The position numbers and the translations under genes are program-made. Under the pieces are notes generated by a model. The model did no database searches. It saw nothing but the letters and a program-made list of their open reading frames with translations, and had not been told where the DNA came from. 64,000 nt of DNA from Trichomonas tenax. Lineage: Eukaryota > Parabasalia > Trichomonadida > Trichomonadidae. Shown here one piece after another: positions 57,694 through 64,000 of the stretch. Every line of letters begins with the position of its first letter. The stretch's first letter is position 1. The stretch covers positions 1 through 64,000 of the forward strand of contig JALKBU010000168.1 in NCBI GenBank assembly GCA_023091735.1. Direction: 5' to 3'.

Positions 57694-58680
57694 TTATTTA
57701 AATTGGTCTCTAACAGCATCAAAGAATGGATGTGCCATCGCATCCTTCGCAGAGATTCTTTCATTGTGGTCAATTGTCAACATCTTCATGAGCAAGTCGA
57801 ATGCTTCTGTTGTAATGAAATTCTTTGAATCATCTTTCTTTATACATTCAAAAGCCCTTCGCTTATGACCATTAATTCTAGTCATCAAGTCATGCGATGG
57901 CAACGTAATTTTATATTTTGAGAGATAAGCTTCGATTTCTTCGCTTCCAACAAAATCTGCGATTCTGAAAATCAATTCTGAGTTGTCCCTGCCCCGAAAT
58001 AGGGGAGTTTTCTTGGTGAGCATCGCGGCGAATGTGCATCCGAGTCCCCAAATGTCAACTGTAGGCGTATAATATGTATATCCGAACAATAACTCCGGAG
58101 CTTTGTAATTACGTGTGGCGACACGAACTTGGTACGCAACACCAGGAACGTAAAAATCTGCAAGACCCCAGTCAATCAGAGACACCTTTTTTGTAGAATG
58201 ATCGATCATAATGTTCTGTGGTTTGATATCGCGATGCATAATTCCTTTGGAGTGCGCAAAATCGAGTGCTTGTAATACTTTGTACATATAATATGCAATT
58301 TCATTCATTTCTAGCGTTTGATAAATATTACGGAAATCGTCGCTCGTCCAATCCAGGACCAGGGTTACCATTTGAGACTCCTGGTCTTTGACAACGTCTA
58401 ACAGATTACAGATATTCGGAGATTCTTTTAATTTGTCTAATATATGTATTTCTCGATTGATTTTGCTTGCTCTTACCGGCTTCAATACCTTCAGGACACA
58501 CTGTTGACCTGAATTCGTGAGGCCAGAGAATACAGTACTGTATTTCCCTCGACCAATTCTATAACAGAGTTCGTAATTTTCTATGTCACCAAAGTTGTAC
58601 GAGACGACATCTTGTTCGATTTCCTTGCTGCTCTGACGGGATATCTCGCTGACGTCTGGAAATGAGAGGTGACTCTTCAT
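57694..58680 (-). CDS. Casein kinase II catalytic subunit alpha
   Basis: This is a Ser/Thr kinase of the CMGC group. Diagnostic for CK2 is DWG (170-172) in place of DFG. Other motifs are IGRGKYSTVF (P-loop, 42-51), catalytic Lys64 in VLKVLKPV, HRDIKPQN (149-156; CK2 usually has HRDVKPHN), TRNYKAPELLFGY and VDIWGLGCTFAAML. The basic cluster after the lysine, usually KKKKIKREI, is reduced here to RASKINREI, which may change acidic-substrate or beta-subunit interactions. N- and C-termini are short. A CK2 beta gene lies 54 kb away in the same window. The ATG follows an exact GTCACTTTT by a few bases. Confidence 0.95.
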   Translation of the reverse strand: MKSHLSFPDVSEISRQSSKEIEQDVVSYNFGDIENYELCYRIGRGKYSTVFSGLTNSGQQCVLKVLKPVRASKINREIHILDKLKESPNICNLLDVVKDQESQMVTLVLDWTSDDFRNIYQTLEMNEIAYYMYKVLQALDFAHSKGIMHRDIKPQNIMIDHSTKKVSLIDWGLADFYVPGVAYQVRVATRNYKAPELLFGYTYYTPTVDIWGLGCTFAAMLTKKTPLFRGRDNSELIFRIADFVGSEEIEAYLSKYKITLPSHDLMTRINGHKRRAFECIKKDDSKNFITTEAFDLLMKMLTIDHNERISAKDAMAHPFFDAVRDQFK

Positions 58681-58688
58681 TTTGAGGG

Positions 58689-58697
58689 AAAAGTGAC
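58689..58697 (-). promoter_or_regulatory. GTCACTTTT initiator of the CK2 alpha gene
   Basis: Exact GTCACTTTT on the minus strand, with the A at 58694, 14 bases before the ATG at 58680. Confidence 0.7.
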
Positions 58698-58880
58698 GAA
58701 CTATCCTATCTTCTCAAACACTTAGAAAATAGGTGTTGCGGGATGAGTAGATTTCGAATTTAAAATAAAAGCATCACCTTATGTCAGACAATTTTGTCAA
58801 TAACGATGGCGAACTTCCCCTTTTTTTGATATTATATGACCTTTATTTCAAAAAACTGTACGTTTAGAACTTTTATTTCG

Positions 58881-59990
58881 ATGTATGACTCTGAAGAATC
58901 GAATATGAGGTCAACAGCGAGGGACGACTATGACAAAATTCAAGCACGAAAATTAGATGCATTACATTTTCGTCTTCAGCAAGCGATTAACTTAAAAGAT
59001 GATGAAATTACGCGTTTGAAAGATGAAATAGCATACTTAGAAGCCCAAATGAATGTTGTAGATGACAAGAAAGTAACAAAAAGTGGTCCAATTGAAGAAA
59101 AAATACAAAAATTGAAATTCAAAATCTTTAAATCACAGCAAAAATACGCTCTTCTCATTACAAACAAAAAGACAGAATCCACAAAAGAGATTAATGCTAT
59201 CAATATGCAGCATCAAGAACAAGTAAACAAACTTCGAAAAGAAATAGAAGATGTTATGTTCAGCGATAAAATAAATATATCATCAAAAGAAGTGGCCTAC
59301 GCTGATCCAGTTGATGCATTTTTAGAATCGATAAATTCAAGCAAATATAGAAATAAAATTCCAAATAATGCTCAAAAATCTGATATTCCGGTTCCTTTTA
59401 TACAGAAAACGTTAGAGGATGTTCAGGGGGTCGAAGATAAGAACATGAAATTAAAAGAGCACATTAAAGATCTCGAAAATCAAATCAATAAAGTTAAAAA
59501 ACAGATAGCAGAAGCAGAAACACAGAGCATTTCACCACCATCAGATATTTCTGATTCATTGGATGAAGATTCATTTGATATTCACTCTGATTCATTAGAT
59601 TCAGAGATTGAAGAAATGGAGTCGAAATTCCAAGATGATTTAGATAACATGAAAAAATCGCATCAGGCCAAGGTTCAACAGCTTAAGCAGCAGATTGCTC
59701 ATCAGCAAAATGCCATTGCAAAATATGCAAATCAAGTTTTTAACAGTAGCGGAAACGAAGAATCCATTTCACAGTCAACGAGAAAGTCGTCGGCGTCTCG
59801 TGTATCACATATGGATGCAACACAGTCTATTTACAATGAATTAGCCACATTAACAGATTCTCAAAAAGAAAAAAGAAGGAAAGCATTGTTGATAGAAAAT
59901 GCTTCTCTCAAGAGAGAAATAGGACGTTTAGATTATATGGTTTATGGAAAAGCAGGAAAATATGCAAAATGGAGAAATATAAAAGTTTAA
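58881..59990 (+). CDS. Coiled-coil protein, unknown
   Basis: I do not recognise an orthologue. From MYDSEESNMRS (58881) the protein has 369 residues; the open frame extends to an ATG at 58836, which would add MTFISKNCTFRTFIS. It is almost wholly coiled coil (about 20-125 and 185-285), broken by an acidic Ser/Asp stretch (ISDSLDEDSFDIHSDSLDSEI), with a Ser-rich segment (SISQSTRKSSASRVS) and a final helix. Such proteins are common in the parabasalid cytoskeleton, but nothing here proves that. It is divergent from CK2 alpha, with about 200 bases between the start codons. Confidence 0.65.
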   Translation: MYDSEESNMRSTARDDYDKIQARKLDALHFRLQQAINLKDDEITRLKDEIAYLEAQMNVVDDKKVTKSGPIEEKIQKLKFKIFKSQQKYALLITNKKTESTKEINAINMQHQEQVNKLRKEIEDVMFSDKINISSKEVAYADPVDAFLESINSSKYRNKIPNNAQKSDIPVPFIQKTLEDVQGVEDKNMKLKEHIKDLENQINKVKKQIAEAETQSISPPSDISDSLDEDSFDIHSDSLDSEIEEMESKFQDDLDNMKKSHQAKVQQLKQQIAHQQNAIAKYANQVFNSSGNEESISQSTRKSSASRVSHMDATQSIYNELATLTDSQKEKRRKALLIENASLKREIGRLDYMVYGKAGKYAKWRNIKV

Positions 59991-60116
59991 ATCTATTTGT
60001 TGGGATAAATAATGTTTATTTTGTTATTATCTTGTCAATTCTATTCATTATCTAAGCTACTGATAACTTATAAAGGTAAAAAATTTAAAAAAATTAAATA
60101 TATATTCAGAGGTGTT

Positions 60117-60851
60117 TTAATAAATAACGAAAAAAGCTGAAGCAATGAAAAACCTAGAGCAAGGAGCCCTGCCAGCGCTTAGCGTTTGACAAATATCCCA
60201 ATTTAATGGTATATATGCTATTTTGATGTTTGAAGCGCTTCCTAAGAATAACTCCGATGTGTCAATGGAAACCTGATTCTGGAAGTTCTGTATTTCGACA
60301 TATTCCATAACAGAACAATAAATTATAAAATAGCTTTGGATTGTTTTGACTGTTGGCGGTAACCTTATATATTTCGTAGTGTTGCTAAAGGCGAATGCAC
60401 CTAAAAGGATGACTTCAACTCCATATGGAACGATTATATGCGTTTCATTTCTATTTGGAGGCCAGTAATAAAGCTTCTTCATGTCCTTGGTGTAAACAAC
60501 ACCGTTTATATCCTTATATTTGTTATTATTTGGATCAACAAAAATCGAATGTATATAATATGTATGATCAAATGCTTGCGAAGAATCAATACTTGTTACT
60601 GATGCTGGAACTGTGAAATATTCTACCTTTGTTCCAAAGAAAATATTATTTCCAATTGCAATTAGACTATTATCAAATGATACATTAATTAAATTGGTAC
60701 ACCTACTGAATGGGGAGATGCCTGTTGATGTAAAACCTTGTAATTGGAATTTGATTGCATTTGTATTTTGATTAATAGCTTCAAGAGCACCCGTTCCTGT
60801 AACAATGTATGAATTTGGTTCTCCTGAAGATTCAAAACTTGTAATTACCAC
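60117..60851 (-). pseudogene. BspA-like leucine-rich-repeat gene, 5' truncated
   Basis: The frame encodes about 244 residues of TpLRR/BspA repeats: IKFQLQGF, NLINVSFDNSLIAIGNNIFFGTKVEYFTVPASVTSID, then SIFVDPNNNKYKDINGVVYTKDMKKLYYWPPN, VPYGVEVILLGAFAFSN and IRLPPTVKTI. The SGEPNSYIVTGTGALEAI start resembles the usual mature N-terminus of this surface family. A stop sits just upstream at 60858-60860 and there is no ATG, so the signal peptide is gone. The 3' end ends abruptly after RAPCSRFFIASAFFVIY without a full membrane span. It is a broken copy or a fragment of a larger gene family. Confidence 0.75.
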
Positions 60852-61364
60852 TTGAGTTTATCATGAACGCAAATTTCAATAAATCTTGAAAAAATGGTAC
60901 TTTTTGAGAGGCGGGACAACCCTTGAAAATTGAAATTGGAGTACCAAACTTTGCAGAAATGTTTGCATAGTCATATATATATACTATATTATAAATAGGA
61001 GGAAAATAAAAAAGACAAAGATTGCCAACCCCTTTATAGTTTAAAAAAATAAATTTCAGCTCAAAAATTGATTGGAAAACTTTCAATTAATGAGAAACTA
61101 AATAAGCACAAACTCACAAACATTGACAATATGTTATTCTCGAGAAAAAGGGTCCAGGAGCAATGGCCATTAATGAGAATCTGATGGATGAAATTTGGAA
61201 ATTTTTCAAATACTTAAATTTAGCGAAATTTCCTCATGGTAACCTTAATAGATCTGACAATCCGCCACTTTACACTTTTAGGAGTTTACACACAAAACAC
61301 TAGCAGACAAAATAATGGAAAAGTAAAAAAATATATTAACATACGATTATTTTCAATTCAAAAC

Positions 61365-61533
61365 ATTTCGAAGAGAAAATAATCATCAGCTAATATAATG
61401 TCAGTTTTCGTGCATTTTCATGTGCTTTTGCGCCCGTAAAACTATGTAAAACCGGCAATTTACAGAAATGTTGGCAAAAATAAATTATTTTCTCTTCTGA
61501 AACGATTTTTGTGTGCTTTCGCGCCCGCAAAAC
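61365..61533. repeat. Short inverted and direct repeats
   Basis: Inverted pair: TTTCGAAGAGAAAATAAT (about 61366-61383) against ATTATTTTCTCTTCTGAAA (about 61484-61502). Direct pair: two 22-base copies at 61421-61442 and 61512-61533, core GCGCCCG flanked by TGTGCTTT and AAAAC, 20 of 22 identical. The arrangement suggests a small degenerate element. Confidence 0.7.
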
Positions 61534-61700
61534 GCGTTTCCATATATGGGATTTTAAAATAATGGAAAATTTAAAAAAAAATCCATAAATTTTAGCATGA
61601 ATAAATTTTCTTCATTATTTTGCCTTTCATGATGCACCAATAAAATATGAGAATTTTGTATAATCGAGAAAAGTTCTGAAAAAAAAGATTGTGTACAAAA

Positions 61701-61709
61701 TCATTTTTA
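61701..61709 (+). promoter_or_regulatory. TCATTTTTA initiator of the ankyrin gene
   Basis: TCATTTTTA with the A at 61703, 11 bases before the ATG at 61714. Confidence 0.55.
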
Positions 61710-61713
61710 TACA

Positions 61714-62208
61714 ATGCCAGTTCAGCAAGCTATATCAAATAGGTTGATCAGAAGCTTGAGAAGCCTCTCGGAACTTAGGAGAGCTATCAGTGATGGAGAA
61801 AACATAAATCAGGTAGACGAGCACGGATCAAATCTCCTCTATTATGCGGCATCTTCTAGTTCACCTTCGGATGTCATCGATTTCTTGGTCGATAGCGGCC
61901 TTGATATCAACATGGTGAATGTTTGCGGACTCACACCGATTCATTTCGCCTGCACATTGGGAAGTTACGATACTTTCAGGAAATTTATCTCTGTCGGCGC
62001 AAATGTTCACGCTAAAGATCGAGACGGAAGGTCATTGATTTTCTATGCTATATTCAATCAAATTGAAAAAAACAGATTTGTGGAATGTTTGTTAAATGAA
62101 TATAATTTTGATGTCAATGAGCAAGATATTAATGGCCGAAACGTGCTACATTGCCTGGCCATTGGAGAAACATGGGTCCAACTTTATGGATTAAGTGGAT
62201 TTCTTTAA
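61714..62208 (+). CDS. Short ankyrin-repeat protein, probably truncated
   Basis: The 164-residue product has an N-terminal helical region (about 1-25), then three to four ankyrin units: DEHGSNLLYYAASSSSPSDVIDFLVDSGLDI, NVCGLTPIHFACTLGSYDTFRKFISVGANV, DRDGRSLIFYAIFNQIEKNRFVECLLNEYNFDV and a partial DINGRNVLHCLAIGE. The last repeat ends prematurely in TWVQLYGLSGFL and a stop. Ankyrin proteins are one of the largest trichomonad families, usually much longer. The promoter is intact, so it may still be transcribed. The partners of such proteins are unknown. Confidence 0.75.
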   Translation: MPVQQAISNRLIRSLRSLSELRRAISDGENINQVDEHGSNLLYYAASSSSPSDVIDFLVDSGLDINMVNVCGLTPIHFACTLGSYDTFRKFISVGANVHAKDRDGRSLIFYAIFNQIEKNRFVECLLNEYNFDVNEQDINGRNVLHCLAIGETWVQLYGLSGFL

Positions 62209-62569
62209 CTTTGATTAATTTAAACATTATGCTATATTTTCTAGTCATTCATGTTAATTCTCTGATTCAACAGTATTAGTTATCGGAAATTTCTCACGTT
62301 AAAGATTGTGATCGAAAAACTATGATATTTATATTTTGATTTTTTTAATGGTATTTTCGCATTGTATTCATGTAGAATATATATTGTTGCGTATAATATT
62401 ACGTCAAACGAAAAGAAAAGCTTTACATGTCAAATCTAATGGGACTGGGACAAAATAGAACAACGTGCTTTTCTGACATGTAACTTATTTTTGACATGTA
62501 AAGTCAGGATGTCAAAATAAAGGAAAGTGACGTGATTGCGCGGGAAAAAATGGAAAAGTATCAATAGGT
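62209..62569. other. Intergenic with TGACATGTAAA boxes
   Basis: AT-rich, with TTTACATGTCAAAT (about 62424), TGACATGTAACTTA (about 62475) and TTGACATGTAAAGTC (about 62492-62506), then GATGTCAAAATAAAGG. No coding gene seen. These boxes precede the GC-rich island, as if marking a promoter for it. Confidence 0.55.
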
Positions 62570-62806
62570 TGAAATGGATTGAACTCAATGTTGGAAGCCA
62601 AAGAAGACTTCATTATGAGTAGTTGTAGCCTCATAGTGAAGGATGACCTGGCGATCTAGCAGAGATGCATCCAGATGCCTATTCAACAGAAGCATGATTC
62701 GATGCATGGCGAGGTCGGCCTGAGACTTCCAAAGCCCTCGAGTGGCCAAGCCAGGCCCTAACAATAACCCACTTATTGATTCAATTTTTAATACACATTA
62801 CATTTT
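62570..62806. other. GC-rich island; possible ncRNA or coding remnant
   Basis: The right half is clearly less AT-rich than its surroundings. The minus strand has a continuous open frame from about 62800 to 62589 with no ATG before MHRIM, encoding GLWKSQADLAMHRIMLLLN, then RHLDASLLDRQVILHYEA and TTTHNEVFFGFQH; its composition looks protein-like. The plus strand can fold: GATGCATC/GATGCATG and GGCCT/AGGCC pairs lie inside. I can name neither a protein family nor an RNA family. No canonical tRNA box was found. Confidence 0.4.
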
Positions 62807-63266
62807 CACTTTTGATATTAATATATTATTTTTTTTTTTCTATTTTTTATTTTTTCACAGATACCTTTTTCATTACAAGATTATTTTCATATTATTACTT
62901 ATTCTCATAATTATTAATATATCATTAAATTCATAATTAATTGTTCTTGAATCATGAATTAGATAATGTTTTCATATTACGTTCATTTTATATACTGATT
63001 TATATTATTTAGATTCTCAATTTGATCTTTATATTCTTTGTAAAATTCATTTTTGACTAAATTTTTATTTTTTTTTTTCTTCAAATTATTTGTTTATAAT
63101 TGATATTTACCATGCAAGAAGAGATAATTTCGACCGAGTTTCTTGGTTTGGAGTGCAACAAAAATTTGCAATGAACTACGTTTATGGTCTTCATACTCAG
63201 CGTGGAGTTTCAATCTATAAATGTCAGTATTGTTTAGACTACAAAGATATTTATAACAATTTTTAT
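62807..63266. other. AT-rich spacer with T tracts
   Basis: Long T runs (about 62829-62860 and 63066-63080). Frame 63090-63311 encodes a short product (FDRVSWFGVQQKFAMNYVY, with KCQYC) without a usable ATG start. It may be a fragment of a zinc-ribbon protein, but this is not supported. Confidence 0.35.
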
Positions 63267-63355
63267 AAAAGTGACAATTTGCCCGCGCAAAAAGTGACAG
63301 TTTATTCATGAAAAGTGACCTTAAGGTTCTATGTCACTTTTTGATGTTCACTTTT
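63267..63355. repeat. Regularly spaced AAAAGTGAC boxes
   Basis: AAAAGTGAC at 63267-63275, 63290-63298 and 63311-63319 (steps 23 and 21), then inverted GTCACTTTT at 63333-63341 (step 22) and TTCACTTTT near 63347-63355. The third and fourth boxes form a 9-bp inverted repeat with a 13-base loop. The box equals the local initiator nine-mer. Confidence 0.75.
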
Positions 63356-64000
63356 GTCCTAGACTCTTTTTGATTATAGGGTGTGCAAGGGCGTATTTAA
63401 CGCAGAAAGATTAAGAAAATTTAATATGATAAATATAACCGAAAACACGTATGCTTTAAATACACATCATCTCCTAACTTCACAGACAACTTTTGAAAAA
63501 TGATACAAATATTCAAATTGTGATCAAACTTTCTTCATATCATATATAGCTAAATTACTTGTCAAAATGCGTATCCCAGGGCTCCAAAAACTGAGTGGTC
63601 GGATATCTATACCCAGATTTGATACACTTCTCTATATTGGCATCTTAAAATTTTGTTATTTTCTCATTCGTTTTCAACTTTTATGGATTATTCATTGTTT
63701 TATCATAATTCCTAAATTGCAATTGCAAAGTATATTATTTCTTGGTATGAAATATTGCAATAAATAAAAGGTGCGTTTATATTGTATTTAGAAATCGAAT
63801 TCAATGTATATAATTATGAACTTAAATATCAAATATCAACGTATTGTTGCATTATGTTTGTGATGCAATCTTATCAAATCTCTTAATTCCGTTCTAAATT
63901 CAACAATATTTTTCTTGTGCCAAATATATACGGAATTATTAAGCATTCATGCGACAAATTTAATAAGTGTCATCCACAGAAAAAAACTTTAAAAGTTTCC
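63356..64000. other. Unassigned right end
   Basis: AT-rich. Frame 63567-63767 (MRIPGLQKLSGRISIPRF..., then hydrophobic) follows TTGTCAAA directly, as real starts do here, but it has no recognisable family and is only 66 residues. It could be the 5' piece of a broken gene. Confidence 0.35.

Larger units (their letters stand above)
60852..61713. other. Intergenic with small repeats and a 46-codon ORF
   Basis: An 860-base stretch between two gene fragments. It holds a 46-codon ORF at 61163-61303 (MAINENLMDEIWKFFKYL..., balanced composition) without family or clear promoter, plus the repeats at 61365-61533. The rest is AT-rich. Confidence 0.45.

Noticed and set aside
62533..62548. E2F-like site (TTGCGCGGGAAAA)
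   Set aside because: A single match by chance is plausible and no cell-cycle gene adjoins it.
63090..63311. 73-codon frame with a Cys-x-x-Cys motif
   Set aside because: Starts at TTG with no ATG in place, and one motif is not enough to call a zinc-ribbon or transposase fragment.
1..64000. Spliceosomal introns
   Set aside because: No ACTAACACACAG-type 3' signal was seen, and all recognised genes are continuous. The TTTTTTCACAG at about 62850-62860 has no matching 5' site or exons.
1..64000. tRNA, rRNA and CRISPR
   Set aside because: No convincing tRNA A/B box pair was seen; the GGTTTTCGAATCC near 35231 lacks a cloverleaf. No spaced identical repeats of CRISPR type were seen.

Overview
The window looks like nuclear DNA of a parabasalid protist such as Trichomonas or Tritrichomonas; the species cannot be fixed from sequence alone. 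The DNA is AT-rich. Genes are uninterrupted, I found no intron, and start codons lie close to upstream signals. At least nine genes have a TCA-type initiator 7-17 bases before the ATG, and four of them share the exact nine-mer GTCACTTTT. The protein set fits the same assignment: a tail-anchored CS plus Sel1/TPR receptor of the hydrogenosomal Tom36/Tom46 type, a multi-pass PAS-cyclase, an LCAT-like lipase, and BspA-like, ankyrin and beta-helix surface-protein fragments.

Layout. 0.2-8.5 kb: broken CAF1 deadenylase, UCH deubiquitinase, ORC2, CK2 beta, an unknown gene, FCP1-like phosphatase, AFG2-like AAA ATPase. 8.9-19.2 kb: PIG-S-like membrane protein, a very large spatacsin (SPG11) homologue, CCDC112-like coiled-coil protein, longin R-SNARE. 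19.8-27.1 kb: two convergent karyopherins (importin-beta-like and exportin-T-like) and a kinesin-6-like motor. 27.2-35.7 kb: PAS/TM class III cyclase, a 1.75-kb gene-free stretch, LCAT-like lipase, small Qc-type SNARE. 37.2-42.6 kb: UBA protein, broken surface-protein gene, DDB1/CPSF-A family protein. 42.7-50.4 kb: SPQ/SPE-repeat protein, CABCOCO1-like protein, small unknown gene, ADA3-like protein, TTLL ligase, ribosomal protein S28e. 51-60 kb: coiled-coil protein with a possible RasGEF-like end, Tom36/46-like receptor, VPS26, PUS1-like synthase, CK2 alpha, coiled-coil protein. 60-64 kb: a decaying accessory end with BspA-like and ankyrin fragments, short repeats and an unexplained GC-rich island.

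Most genes sit in divergent or tail-to-tail pairs, and several convergent pairs are only 30-90 bases apart. Functional threads are membrane traffic (two SNAREs, VPS26, spatacsin, PIG-S-like), nuclear transport, CK2 (both subunits), microtubule and flagellar biology (kinesin, TTLL, CABCOCO1-like, CCDC112-like), and chromatin and transcription (ORC2, FCP1, ADA3-like, DDB1-like).

The most unusual non-coding signals are an array of TGACATGTAAA-type palindromes at 54.86-55.07 kb, a 16-bp perfect hairpin at 19.5 kb, regularly spaced AAAAGTGAC boxes at 63.27-63.36 kb, and the GC-rich island at 62.57-62.81 kb. Several start codons given here are downstream of the longest open frame, because those frames begin at TTG or GTG and because initiator spacing favours the later ATG.
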